Source: Halomonas sp. 328 (GTDB taxonomy: Bacteria; Pseudomonadota; Gammaproteobacteria; Pseudomonadales; Halomonadaceae). Taken from it: a DNA stretch of 64,000 bases. The notes under the pieces were generated by a model. It was not told the DNA's origin, made no database searches, and was given only the letters and a program-made list of their open reading frames with translations. Position numbers and translations under genes: made by a program. This document shows positions 27,258 through 37,843 of this stretch, in pieces. The stretch is taken from positions 29,790-93,789 of the forward strand of contig NZ_JADOTW010000017.1 in NCBI RefSeq assembly GCF_015645095.1. The letters run 5' to 3'. How positions within the stretch are numbered: position 1 is the first letter of the stretch; every line of letters starts with the position of its first letter.

Positions 27258-27592
27258 CGCTGCTGCTCGAGGCCCAGGGGGTGCGCCTCTCGGCGGAGGA
27301 GAACCGCCTGCGGGTGGCCGGTGACGTGGACTTCGAGGTCGCCGCCTCCCTGGCGGCCGCCGGCAGTGACTGGCTGGCGGGCCTCGCCCCCGGCACCCGG
27401 GTAGTCATCGACCTGAGTGGTGTCGATCGGGTCAGCAGCGCCGCCCTGAGCATGCTCTTGCAGTGGCTTCGCGACAGTCGCGGTGCCGGTGCCAAGGTGA
27501 TCGGGGTCGAGCTCTCCGCGCCGCTGGCTCGCCTGACCCGCCTGGCCGACCTGGATGCCCTGCTTCCCGGCCAGGGAGCCGCGGCCTCCTGA
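27254..27592 (+). CDS. mlaB: STAS-domain protein MlaB
   Basis: The cytoplasmic STAS subunit that binds and stabilises MlaF in the MlaFEDB complex. The 112 residues are one STAS domain. The central TRVVIDLSGVDRVSSAALSMLLQWL region has the Ser-Ser-Ala pattern of the STAS active loop. It overlaps mlaC by four bases and completes mlaFEDCB. A 154-bp gap follows before ibaG, with no clear terminator. Confidence 0.92.
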   Translation: MTLLLEAQGVRLSAEENRLRVAGDVDFEVAASLAAAGSDWLAGLAPGTRVVIDLSGVDRVSSAALSMLLQWLRDSRGAGAKVIGVELSAPLARLTRLADLDALLPGQGAAAS

Positions 27593-27746
27593 GCGAGGCC
27601 TGTCGCGGCATGGCGACGGCTTGGTGGGGGCTTGTCGCCGTGCGTCGCCATCGCCATCGGCGGCGCTTTTGATTACCATGGGCCTCCACGATTCCCGCGG
27701 CGCCCCTCCCGGGGCGCCTGCTACCCACTCAAGGAGGCTAACGCCC

Positions 27747-29272
<1,526 letters not shown>

Positions 29273-29312
29273 GTGCGCCCGGCCCCGACTCTCTGGACCT
29301 GTGAAGTCTCTT

Positions 29313-29966
29313 ATGTCTAAACAACTGATCCTGGCCCTCTCCAAGGGCCGCATCCTCGACGAGACCCTGCCGCTGCTGGCCGATGCCGGCATCGAGCCCG
29401 CCGAGGACCTGGGCAAGAGCCGCAAGCTGCTCTTCGATACCAACCTGCCGGATGTCAAGCTGGTGGTGATCCGTGCCACCGACGTGCCTACCTATGTGCA
29501 ACTGGGCGCCGCCGATCTCGGCGTGGCCGGCAAGGACGTATTGCTGGAGCATGGCGTCGAGGGGCTCTACGAACCCCTCGACCTGGAGATCGCCAAGTGC
29601 AAGCTGATGACCGCCGGCGTCAAGGGCAGCGCGCCGAGCCACGCCCGGCGCCGGGTGGCCACCAAGTTCGTCAAGGTGGCGCGACGCTACTATGCCGAGC
29701 AGGGCATCCAGGCCGAGGTGATCAAGCTGTACGGGGCCATGGAGCTGGCGCCGTTGATGAACCTGGCCGACGAGATCGTCGATATCGTCGATACCGGCAA
29801 CACCCTGCGCGCCAACGGCATGGAGCCCCGCGAGCTGATCGCCGAGATCAGCACCCGGCTGGTGGTCAACAAGGCCGCCATGACCATGAAGCATGAGCGA
29901 CTCAAGCCGCTGCTGGAGCGTCTCGAGGCCGCCGTGGCGGCGCGCCGCCAGACCGCCGAGGCCTGA
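29313..29966 (+). CDS. hisG: ATP phosphoribosyltransferase catalytic subunit, short form (HisG)
   Basis: Joins ATP and PRPP in the first step of histidine synthesis. The 217-residue product is the short HisG type: it ends after the catalytic domains ([44 protein letters not shown]) and lacks the C-terminal histidine-binding domain. Short HisG proteins work in a complex with the regulatory subunit HisZ, which is not in this window. A 326-bp non-coding region separates it from hisD. Confidence 0.94.
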   Translation: MSKQLILALSKGRILDETLPLLADAGIEPAEDLGKSRKLLFDTNLPDVKLVVIRATDVPTYVQLGAADLGVAGKDVLLEHGVEGLYEPLDLEIAKCKLMTAGVKGSAPSHARRRVATKFVKVARRYYAEQGIQAEVIKLYGAMELAPLMNLADEIVDIVDTGNTLRANGMEPRELIAEISTRLVVNKAAMTMKHERLKPLLERLEAAVAARRQTAEA

Positions 29967-30292
29967 TCGCTCCAAGGCGAGGGGACGCTGGGGCGGGGCG
30001 GAGCAAAGCGTCTTTTTCAAGGGTGAGGAGGATTCCTCCGAACGGGTAGGCCATGGATGGCCTACCCCGGCCCTGAAAGCGAAGCAGGATAGCGTAGCGT
30101 CGCAGGAAAAAGTCGAGCGCCCAGGGAGGGGGTCACAGCGTCTTTGCGAAGTCCTGCCCCAGGGAAGTCCCCGGTCCAATAAGAATCATGGCGGATGATG
30201 TTATCTGCCCATCTAGGGGCCTTCGGGATTGCTCGCCGGTGTCGATGGCGGCATGCTGAAGGCCCCGTGCCGACCGTGTTAAAGAGAGAACC
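29967..30292. other. Hairpin-rich 326-bp gap between hisG and hisD
   Basis: No gene is supported here. Three perfect inverted repeats are visible: GGAGGA/TCCTCC at 30027-30039; GGGTAGGCCAT/ATGGCCTACCC at 30044-30067 with a two-base loop; and GGGGCCTTC (30216-30224)/GAAGGCCCC (30258-30266) with a 33-base loop, ending 26 bases before the hisD ATG. AGCGTCTTT occurs twice (30007, 30138). The left part looks like an extragenic repeat element, the right part like a structured leader for hisD. Confidence 0.55.
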
Positions 30293-31600
30293 ATGACCGC
30301 ACTCGATATCGCCCGACTCTCCACCCGTGATCCCGACTTCACCGCGCGCCTCGATGCCCTGCTGTCCTGGGAGGGCGTTTCCGATGCCGAGGTGCAGCAT
30401 CGGGTCGAGGCGATCATCGCCGATGTGCGTGCCCGGGGCGACGCGGCCCTGGTGGAGCTCTCCAACCGCTTCGACCGCCTCTCGGTCAGCGGCATGGATG
30501 AGTTGACCCTGACTCCCGAGCGGCTGCGCCAGGCCTTCGACGGCCTGCCCGAGGCCCAGCGCGAGGCGCTGCGCGTCGCCGCCGAGCGGGTGCGGGTCTA
30601 CCACGAGCGCCAGAAGCCGGAGTCCTGGCAGTACACCGAGGCCGACGGCAGCGTCCTGGGCCAGCAGGTGACCCCCCTGGACCGCGCCGGCATCTATGTG
30701 CCCGGTGGCAAGGCGGCCTATCCCTCCTCGGTGTTGATGAATGCCATTCCCGCTCATGTGGCCGGGGTCAAGGAGATCATCATGGTGGTGCCGACCCCGG
30801 ATGGGGTGCTCAACGAGCTGGTCCTCGCCGCGGCCCACCTGGCCGGCGTCGACCGGGTCTTCACCCTGGGGGGTGCCCAGGCGGTGGCGGCCCTGGCCTA
30901 TGGTACCGAGACGGTGCCGCGGGTCGACAAGATCGTCGGTCCCGGCAATATCTATGTGGCCACCGCCAAGCGGGCGGTCTTCGGGCAGGTGGGCATCGAC
31001 ATGATTGCCGGGCCCTCGGAGATCCTGGTGGTCTCCGATGGCGGCACCGATCCGGAGTGGCTGGCCATGGACCTCTTCTCCCAGGCCGAGCACGACGAGG
31101 ATGCCCAGTCGATCTTCGTCAGCTGGGATGCCGAGCACCTGGAGACGGTAGCCGCGGCCATGGCACGGCTGCTGCCGACCCTGGAGCGGGAGGCGATCGC
31201 CCGCCAGTCACTGGCCGAGCGGGGTGCCCTGATCCACTGCCAGGACGAGGCCGAAGCGGTCGAGCTGATCAACCGCATCGCCGCCGAGCACCTGGAACTG
31301 TCGGTGGCCGACCCCGAGGCCTGGCTGCCCCAGGTGCGCCACGCCGGCGCCATCTTCATGGGGCGCCATACCGCCGAGGCTCTGGGCGACTACTGTGCCG
31401 GTCCCAACCATGTGCTGCCCACCTCGGGGACGGCGCGCTTCTCCTCGCCGCTGGGAGTCTACGACTTCCAGAAGCGCTCCTCGATCATCCACTGCTCCGA
31501 GGCGGGTGCTTCCGGTCTGGGGCCCACCGCCTCCATCCTGGCCCGCGGCGAGTCCCTGACGGCCCATGCCCGCTCGGCGGAGTACCGCATCAAGTCGTGA
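30293..31600 (+). CDS. hisD: Histidinol dehydrogenase (HisD)
   Basis: A zinc- and NAD-dependent enzyme for the last two steps of histidine synthesis (histidinol to histidine). The 435 residues have [62 protein letters not shown] with a zinc-ligand His, and [24 protein letters not shown]. It is complete (E. coli 434). A near-perfect symmetric terminator follows. In pseudomonads hisC normally comes next; here it is absent and degS lies beyond, in the opposite orientation. Confidence 0.96.
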   Translation: MTALDIARLSTRDPDFTARLDALLSWEGVSDAEVQHRVEAIIADVRARGDAALVELSNRFDRLSVSGMDELTLTPERLRQAFDGLPEAQREALRVAAERVRVYHERQKPESWQYTEADGSVLGQQVTPLDRAGIYVPGGKAAYPSSVLMNAIPAHVAGVKEIIMVVPTPDGVLNELVLAAAHLAGVDRVFTLGGAQAVAALAYGTETVPRVDKIVGPGNIYVATAKRAVFGQVGIDMIAGPSEILVVSDGGTDPEWLAMDLFSQAEHDEDAQSIFVSWDAEHLETVAAAMARLLPTLEREAIARQSLAERGALIHCQDEAEAVELINRIAAEHLELSVADPEAWLPQVRHAGAIFMGRHTAEALGDYCAGPNHVLPTSGTARFSSPLGVYDFQKRSSIIHCSEAGASGLGPTASILARGESLTAHARSAEYRIKS

Positions 31601-31630
31601 AGCCGGTCGGGTGACATTGGTGATAAGGCC

Positions 31631-31668
31631 AACGACAGCGGCCCCGCCTAGGCGGGGCCGCTGTCGTT
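31631..31668. terminator. Bidirectional terminator between hisD and degS
   Basis: AACGACAGCGGCCCCGCC (31631-31648) pairs perfectly over 18 bp with 31651-31668, loop TA. It ends in TGTCGTT in both directions. It has the same outer AACGACAG as the dinG/aroG terminator. Confidence 0.85.
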
Positions 31669-31805
31669 ATGGGCGGGGGGGCAGGGGTTGGCCGCTGGTC
31701 GGAATGAGTGCCGTCTCAGCGCTGGCGCAGCTCCGGGGTCGGCCGCTCGCCGACCTCCAGTACCAGCTCCGGGGGGGCTGGCCGCTGGTCGGAATGAGTA
31801 CCGTC

Positions 31806-33020
<1,215 letters not shown>

Positions 33021-33062
33021 GCAGGGCTCCCGGTCTGGCGTGGCAGTGGCTCCGCCACAGTG

Positions 33063-33085
33063 GTTACAATGGCCGATAGTGTAAC
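33063..33085. promoter_or_regulatory. Operator-like inverted repeat between divergent degS and the Nif3 gene
   Basis: GTTACA (33063-33068) and TGTAAC (33080-33085) form a perfect 6-bp inverted repeat with 11 bases between. They sit in the 89-bp region that must hold both promoters. GTGGC-TCC-GCCAC a few bases to the left is a second small palindrome. No regulator is identified. Confidence 0.4.
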
Positions 33086-33109
33086 ATCGCCCCCTATCGA
33101 GGAGCAGGA

Positions 33110-33868
33110 ATGATCGGACGCGACGAGCTGGTGGCGGCCTGCCAGGCCGAGCTACGGGCCGAAGGTTTCAAGGACTATACCGTCAATGGCCTGCAGGTGG
33201 CGGGTCGCGACAGGGTGGCCCGGGTGATGAGTGGGGTCACCGCCTGCCAGGCATTGCTGGACGAAGCGGTGGCCTGGCAGGCGGATCTCCTGCTGGTCCA
33301 CCACGGCTACTTCTGGAAGAACGAGCCGGTGCCCATCACCGGCATCAAGCGGCGGCGCCTCAAGACCCTGCTGGGCCACGATATCAGTCTGCTGGCTTAT
33401 CACCTGCCGTTGGATGCCCATCCGAGCCTGGGCAATAATGCCCGCCTCGGCGAACGCCTCGGGCTGCGTGCCACGGGCTGCGCCGATGGGGCCCTGGGGG
33501 AGGGGCTGGTGTGGCTGGGGGAGCCGGAGGCGCCCCTGGACGACCGGGGCCTGGCCGCGCGCATCAGCGAGCGCCTGGGGCGCGAGCCGTTGCTGGTCTC
33601 GGGGCATGAGGGGCCCCTCGAGCGCATCGCCTGGTGCACCGGCGGCGCCCAGGACATGATTGCCCTGGCCCACGGGGCCGGTGCCCAGGCCTTTATCTCC
33701 GGAGAGATCTCCGAGCGTACCACCCACCTGGCCCGGGAGCTGGGAATCAGCTACCTGGCCGCGGGGCACCATGCCACCGAGCGTTATGGTGTCCAGGCGC
33801 TGGGCGACTGGCTGGCCGGGCGGTTCGGGATCGAGCATCGCTTCGTGGATATCGATAACCCCGCCTGA
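33110..33868 (+). CDS. Nif3-like dinuclear metal centre protein (YbgI family)
   Basis: A member of the widely conserved NIF3/YbgI family of ring-shaped hexamers with a two-metal site; the substrate is not established (GTP cyclohydrolase I type 2-like by old annotation). The 252-residue product shows VNGLQVAG, LLLVHHGYFWK with metal-binding His64/His65, the TCGAYHLPLDAHP-equivalent LLAYHLPLDAHPSLGNN and, near the C-terminus, AAGHHATERYG. GGAGCAGG precedes the ATG. It stands alone, divergent from degS and convergent with yhcB. Confidence 0.88.
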   Translation: MIGRDELVAACQAELRAEGFKDYTVNGLQVAGRDRVARVMSGVTACQALLDEAVAWQADLLLVHHGYFWKNEPVPITGIKRRRLKTLLGHDISLLAYHLPLDAHPSLGNNARLGERLGLRATGCADGALGEGLVWLGEPEAPLDDRGLAARISERLGREPLLVSGHEGPLERIAWCTGGAQDMIALAHGAGAQAFISGEISERTTHLARELGISYLAAGHHATERYGVQALGDWLAGRFGIEHRFVDIDNPA

Positions 33869-33894
33869 ACGACCGTCGGGCCTGGGGCAAACGC

Positions 33895-33924
33895 AGCGGG
33901 GCCAGGCATCTGCCTGGCCCCGCT
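33895..33924. terminator. Bidirectional terminator between the Nif3 gene and yhcB
   Basis: AGCGGGGCCAGGCA (33895-33908) pairs perfectly with 33911-33924 over the loop TC, with AAACG/CGTTT-like flanks. The rightward exit reads GTTTCGTTGT. Confidence 0.8.
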
Positions 33925-33950
33925 GTTTCGTTGTCCTGGGCGAGATTCAG

Positions 33951-34257
33951 TAGCGCGGCGGCTGGGCCGTGGCGGTGGCCGTCTCGGCTTCCTCGGGGGA
34001 TGCGGCGCAGGCTGCCGGAAAACGCTCGGACAGAGGGCCGCGTCGCGCCGGGTTTCGCTGTAGGCCGTCTTAGTAGCGCGGCGGCTGAGCCGTGGCGGTG
34101 GCCGTCTCGGCTTCCTCGGGCGCGCGGCGCAGGCTGCCGGAAAATGCTCGGACAGAGGAGGGCCGCGTCGCGCCGGGTTTCGCAGTGGGTCGTTTTAGTA
34201 GCGCGGCGGCTGGGCCGTGGCGGTGGCCGTCTCGGCTTCCTCGGGCGCGCGGCGCAG
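33951..34257 (-). repeat. Triplicated 3' end of yhcB
   Basis: Three copies start at 33951, 34074 and 34199 (periods 123 and 125 bp). The right copy is the true end of yhcB (34199-34257), 58 of 59 bases identical to the middle copy. The middle and left copies also share about 65 bp of non-coding spacer (GCTGCCGGAAAA-N-GCTCGGACAG...). Each extra copy keeps a stop codon after Arg-Tyr (TAA in the middle, TGA on the left). Neither period is a multiple of three. Confidence 0.92.
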
Positions 34258-34659
34258 ACCGAAATCCTCGGAAAGCGTGCCATGGGTGCCGTCGGCATAG
34301 TCCCGGGGCGGGGCGGTGCCCTCGGCGTCGGCGTCGGTCTCGACGCTCTCGTCGCTGCCCTTGAGGCGGCGCTTCAACTGGTCATCATCGCAGAAGCGCT
34401 CGGCGCTCTGGGCCAGCTGCTGTTGCAGCTCCTGGCTCTGGCGCTGAATGCCATGCAGCAGGTCGGCGGCCCGGACGAAGTGGTCATTGAGGGAGTCCTT
34501 GACCTGGGTCAGCTCCAGCTCGGTTTCGGCCAGGCGCTGGCGCACCTTCTGGTTGCGGGCCACGTTGGCGTTGAGCAGATGGTAGCCGAGGGCGCCGATG
34601 CCGATGCCGGCAAGGCCGCTGGCGATGGCCAGGATCCAGTCGATATTGCTCTCGTACAC
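34195..34659 (-). CDS. zapG: YhcB/ZapG family inner-membrane protein (DUF1043)
   Basis: A small membrane-anchored coiled-coil protein; YhcB (ZapG) in E. coli coordinates envelope growth and division. The 154-residue product starts at the GTG 34659 (AAGGGGAACACC upstream). It has one membrane helix (about 5-23), a coiled coil (about 30-85, KVRQRLAETELELTQVKDSL, then Gln-rich QRQSQELQQQLAQS), and a disordered acidic tail ending TATATAQPPRY-type. The DNA encoding that tail, with the stop codon, is repeated twice downstream. A TTGACC/TATAAT pair lies upstream. Confidence 0.85.
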   Translation of the reverse strand: MYESNIDWILAIASGLAGIGIGALGYHLLNANVARNQKVRQRLAETELELTQVKDSLNDHFVRAADLLHGIQRQSQELQQQLAQSAERFCDDDQLKRRLKGSDESVETDADAEGTAPPRDYADGTHGTLSEDFGLRRAPEEAETATATAQPPRY

Positions 34660-34723
34660 GGTGTTCCCCTTGAAATTCTTTATCAGCCAGGGGGCTCCTG
34701 GCCGTTGGCATCTCGCCCAGGCC

Positions 34724-34754
34724 ATTATACGAGGGACTGCGAGGGCCGGGTCAA
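34724..34754 (-). promoter_or_regulatory. Candidate sigma-70 promoter for yhcB
   Basis: On the minus strand TTGACC (34754-34749) is followed after 19 bases by a perfect TATAAT (34729-34724). The spacer is longer than the usual 17. It lies 65 bp before the GTG start. Confidence 0.5.
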
Positions 34755-34792
34755 TGCGACGGCCGACGCATGGGAATCCGTCGGCGCCTGCG

Positions 34793-34798
34793 TATAAT
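34793..34798 (+). promoter_or_regulatory. Candidate -10 element for zapE
   Basis: A perfect TATAAT in the sequence GCGTATAATAGCG, 40-55 bp before the zapE start codons. There is no good -35 at 17 bases. It is divergent from the yhcB promoter. Confidence 0.4.
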
Positions 34799-34838
34799 AG
34801 CGCCCCGAAGCCCCGAGTCCGAGGTAGCCAAGACGCTG

Positions 34839-36008
34839 ATGTGCGCGACAATGACTTCCACTGCCACCCCCGCCGCGGGTCCCATGGCCCGCTACCGTGC
34901 CGATCTGGAGCGTGACGGTTTCCAGTATGACGCCGCCCAGGAGCAGGCGGTGGCCCATCTGCAGCGACTCTACGACGACCTGGTCAAGCGACCGGCGCCG
35001 GCCAGGGTGGGGGTGCCCGGCAAGGGCCTGAAGTCACGGGTGGCCGGCCTGTTCGGCAAGAAGGCCGGCAACGAGGCGCCCCGTCCGCCGGCGATCATGG
35101 GGCTCTACTTCTGGGGGGGAGTGGGGCGCGGCAAGACCTATCTGGTGGATACCTTCTATGAGTCGCTGCCCTTCCCGGAGAAGATGCGCACCCACTTCCA
35201 CCGTTTCATGCAGCGGGTGCACAACGAGCTCGAGCACTACAAGGGTGAGAAGAACCCACTGACCCTGATCGCCGCCAAGTTTGCCGCCGAGGCGCGGGTG
35301 ATCTGCTTCGACGAGTTCTTCGTCAAGGACATCACCGATGCGATGATCCTGGCCAATCTGCTGGAGGCGCTCTTCGATCGCGGCGTGGTGCTGGTGACCA
35401 CTTCCAATATCGTGCCCTCGGAGCTCTACAAGGACGGCCTGCAGCGGGCCCGCTTCCTGCCTGCCATCGACCTGTTGGAGCGCCACTGCGAGGTGGTCAA
35501 CGTCGACTCCGGCATCGACTACCGGCTGCGGGCCCTGGAGCGGGCCGAGATCTTCCACTCGCCGCTGGACGAGGCCGCCGAGGCGGAGCTTGCCCGCAGC
35601 TTTCGGGAGATCGCGGGCCAGGCGGGGGAGGTCGAGGTGCCCATCGAGATCAATCGCCGGGTGCTCAGGGCGCGCCGTCGCCATGACGACGTGGTGTGGT
35701 TCGAGTTTCTCGAGCTCTGCGATGGCCCGCGAAGCCAGAACGACTATATTGAACTGGCCCGGGAGTACCATACGGTGCTGGTCTCCAATGTGACCCAGAT
35801 GGGGCGGGGCAGCGACGACCAGGCGCGGCGTTTCATCAATATGGTCGATGAGTTCTATGATCGCGGCGTCAAGCTGTTGATGTCGGCGGAGGTGCCGGCG
35901 GAGCGGCTCTATACCGAGGGCACCCTCTCCTTCGAGTTCGACCGTACCCTGTCGCGACTCCAGGAGATGCAGTCCCACGAGTACCTGGCGCTGCCGCATA
36001 AGCCCTGA
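34839..36008 (+). CDS. zapE: Cell division protein ZapE (AFG1-like AAA ATPase)
   Basis: An AFG1-family ATPase associated with the Z-ring under stress. The product is 389 residues from 34839 or 385 from the ATG at 34851; neither has a clear ribosome-binding site, so the start is uncertain. Walker A GGVGRGKT is about 55 residues before the Walker B region [34 protein letters not shown] sequence ([20 protein letters not shown]) and the C-terminal [13 protein letters not shown] are family hallmarks. In pseudomonads zapE also lies just before rplM-rpsI. Confidence 0.93.
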   Translation: MCATMTSTATPAAGPMARYRADLERDGFQYDAAQEQAVAHLQRLYDDLVKRPAPARVGVPGKGLKSRVAGLFGKKAGNEAPRPPAIMGLYFWGGVGRGKTYLVDTFYESLPFPEKMRTHFHRFMQRVHNELEHYKGEKNPLTLIAAKFAAEARVICFDEFFVKDITDAMILANLLEALFDRGVVLVTTSNIVPSELYKDGLQRARFLPAIDLLERHCEVVNVDSGIDYRLRALERAEIFHSPLDEAAEAELARSFREIAGQAGEVEVPIEINRRVLRARRRHDDVVWFEFLELCDGPRSQNDYIELAREYHTVLVSNVTQMGRGSDDQARRFINMVDEFYDRGVKLLMSAEVPAERLYTEGTLSFEFDRTLSRLQEMQSHEYLALPHKP

Positions 36009-36049
36009 CCCGGCCGTACCGGGCGCTTCCAGCTTGTGTCGGCGGGTGA

Positions 36050-36079
36050 TTGCCCCGGCGGGGGAGGGTCGTGTAGAAT
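36050..36079 (+). promoter_or_regulatory. Promoter of the rplM-rpsI operon
   Basis: TTGCCC (36050-36055) and TAGAAT (36074-36079) are separated by 18 bases. The discriminator GCGCCC that follows is GC-rich, as expected for a growth-rate-controlled ribosomal promoter. The resulting leader before rplM is about 105 bases. Confidence 0.65.
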
Positions 36080-36192
36080 GCGCCCTCGCTCGAACGTTGT
36101 CGCGGTGTCGTGCCGTGGCAACCAAGAAAAATAGGGATGGTCGCGTGGGCCCGGCCCGCAAGACCCAAATTTCGACTTTTGGTGATTCATCC

Positions 36193-36621
36193 ATGAAGAC
36201 GTTCACTGCTAAGCCGCAGTCCGTGCAGCGCGACTGGTATGTCGTCGACGCCGCGGACAAGACGCTCGGTCGTCTGGCTACCGAAATCGCTCGCCGCCTG
36301 CGTGGCAAGCACAAGCCCGAGTACACCCCCCACGTCGATACCGGCGACTACATCGTCGTGATCAACGCCGAGAAGGTGAAGGTGACCGGCAACAAGGCCC
36401 AGGACAAGACCTACTACCGTCATACCGGTTACCCGGGTGGCCTGCGCTCCATGAGCTTCGAGAAGCTGATCGATCACGCTCCCGAGCGCATCATCGAGAA
36501 GGCCGTCAAGGGGATGCTGCCCAAGGGTCCGCTGGGTCGCGCCATGTACACCAAGCTCAAGGTCTATGCCGGTGCCGAGCATCCGCATGCCGCTCAGCAG
36601 CCGCAAGAACTGAACATCTGA
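36193..36621 (+). CDS. rplM: 50S ribosomal protein L13
   Basis: A primary-binding protein of the large subunit, needed early in 50S assembly. The 142 residues match E. coli L13 exactly in length and show [37 protein letters not shown] and [23 protein letters not shown]. It is followed after 13 bp by rpsI, the universal L13-S9 pair. Codon use is more biased than in neighbours, as usual for ribosomal genes. Confidence 0.99.
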   Translation: MKTFTAKPQSVQRDWYVVDAADKTLGRLATEIARRLRGKHKPEYTPHVDTGDYIVVINAEKVKVTGNKAQDKTYYRHTGYPGGLRSMSFEKLIDHAPERIIEKAVKGMLPKGPLGRAMYTKLKVYAGAEHPHAAQQPQELNI

Positions 36622-36634
36622 GGGATAATTCGCC

Positions 36635-37024
36635 ATGTCACAGCAGTATTATGGTACCGGGCGCCGCAAGACCTCTACCGCGCGCGTCTTCGTCAAGCCG
36701 GGCACCGGCAAGATCACCGTCAACAACCGTGATCTGGACGAGTATTTCGGCCGCGTCACCGGTCGCATGGTGGTGCGCCAGCCCCTGGAGCTGACCGAAA
36801 CCACTGGCCAGTTCGATATCTACGTCACCGTTCAGGGTGGCGGCGGCTCCGCTCAGGCGGGTGCCATTCGTCACGGCATCACCCGTGCCCTGATGGAGTA
36901 CAACGAAGAGTTCCGCAAGCCGCTGCGCGCCGCCGGTTACGTGACCCGCGATGCGCGTCAGGTCGAGCGTAAGAAGGTCGGCCTGCGCAAGGCGCGTCGT
37001 CGTCCGCAGTTCTCCAAGCGTTAA
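36635..37024 (+). CDS. rpsI: 30S ribosomal protein S9
   Basis: A small-subunit head protein whose basic C-terminal tail reaches the P-site tRNA. The 129-residue product has [15 protein letters not shown] at the start, [19 protein letters not shown] in the centre and the characteristic tail [15 protein letters not shown] hairpin with a T-run follows directly, closing the rplM-rpsI operon. Confidence 0.99.
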   Translation: MSQQYYGTGRRKTSTARVFVKPGTGKITVNNRDLDEYFGRVTGRMVVRQPLELTETTGQFDIYVTVQGGGGSAQAGAIRHGITRALMEYNEEFRKPLRAAGYVTRDARQVERKKVGLRKARRRPQFSKR

Positions 37025-37043
37025 TCCCGCTTCGAGGCTGTCG

Positions 37044-37080
37044 AAAAGCGCTCAGACCCTTGTGGTCTGGGCGCTTTTTT
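37044..37080 (+). terminator. Intrinsic terminator of rplM-rpsI
   Basis: AAAAGCGC-TCAGACC (37044-37058) pairs with GGTCTG-GGCGCTTTT (37064-37078) with one mismatch, loop CTTGT, followed by a six-T run. It is a textbook rho-independent terminator, 20 bp after the rpsI stop. Confidence 0.9.
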
Positions 37081-37136
37081 ATTTTCCGAACAATAACTTA
37101 TATGCGTCTTCCACTTAGGTCAGAGCCTGCTTAATC

Positions 37137-37165
37137 TTGTGTTCGGGCAGGCATTTTTTTACCAT
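37137..37165 (+). promoter_or_regulatory. Possible petABC promoter
   Basis: TTGTGT (37137-37142), a 17-base spacer with a seven-T run, and TACCAT (37160-37165) give a moderate sigma-70 match about 80 bp before petA. A 219-bp gap after rpsI supports a promoter here. Confidence 0.35.
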
Positions 37166-37243
37166 AGTGCGCATTTGTATCCGTGGCTGCGGATCGCGGT
37201 TCCGCGAAACGACAACGGGTAAGTTGATGGGAGAAACCTGAAG

Positions 37244-37843
37244 ATGGCAGATAACGGCGTAAACAAAGGGCGGCGCCGTTTCCTCGTTGGTGCCACCACC
37301 GTAGTGGGTGCGGTGGGTGCCGTCGGGGTTGCGGTCCCCTTTGTGGCTTCCTGGCAGCCCAGTGCCAGGGCAAGGGCGGCGGGTGCTCCGGTGAGTGCGG
37401 ACATCTCGAAGCTCGAACCCGGCCAGCAGATGACCGTCGAATGGCGGGGGCGTCCGGTGTGGATCGTCAATCGCACCGCAGAGATGATCGAACGGACCGA
37501 GAGCATCGAGCCCTCGCGTCTGGCCGACCCCGACTCCAGCGTGCCACAGCAGCCGGCCTATGTGACCGGACCGCTGCGTTCGCTGCGCCCCGAGATTGGC
37601 GTGTTGATCGGCATCTGTACCCACCTGGGCTGCTCGCCCCTCTACCGGCCCGAGCCGGGGGCCGCCGACCTGGGGGGCGACAACTGGCCGGGCGGCTACT
37701 TCTGCCCTTGCCACGGCTCACGCTTCGATCTGGCGGGCCGGGTGTTCGCCAATGTGCCGGCACCCACCAACCTGGAGGTGCCCCCCTACCGCTTCGACAG
37801 CGATGAGATCATCGTTGTCGGTGAAGACGAGGAGGCCGCCTGA
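37244..37843 (+). CDS. petA: Ubiquinol-cytochrome c reductase Rieske iron-sulfur subunit
   Basis: Carries electrons from ubiquinol to cytochrome c1 in complex III. The 199 residues begin with a twin-arginine-type targeting sequence (GRRRFLVGA, residues about 9-17) that also serves as the membrane anchor (about 13-36). The [2Fe-2S] ligands are in CTHLGC (125-130) and CPCHGS (154-159). It heads petABC, with each following gene overlapping the previous stop by one base. Confidence 0.97.
   Translation: MADNGVNKGRRRFLVGATTVVGAVGAVGVAVPFVASWQPSARARAAGAPVSADISKLEPGQQMTVEWRGRPVWIVNRTAEMIERTESIEPSRLADPDSSVPQQPAYVTGPLRSLRPEIGVLIGICTHLGCSPLYRPEPGAADLGGDNWPGGYFCPCHGSRFDLAGRVFANVPAPTNLEVPPYRFDSDEIIVVGEDEEAA

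Noticed and set aside
33951..34198. Regularly spaced repeats as a possible CRISPR array
   Set aside because: Only three units, each containing yhcB coding sequence, with spacers that are themselves repeated; no cas genes are near.
33747..34797. Long open frames on both strands across the yhcB repeats (for example 33931-34797 plus, 33747-34298 minus)
   Set aside because: They arise from GC-rich codon bias and the three repeated copies. They overlap real genes, have low-complexity translations and no ribosome-binding sites.
37125..37160. A second terminator upstream of petA (GCCTGC...GCAGGC followed by Ts)
   Set aside because: The stem is only six pairs with a 16-base loop, and the T-run fits better as part of a promoter spacer; the strong terminator is at 37044-37080.
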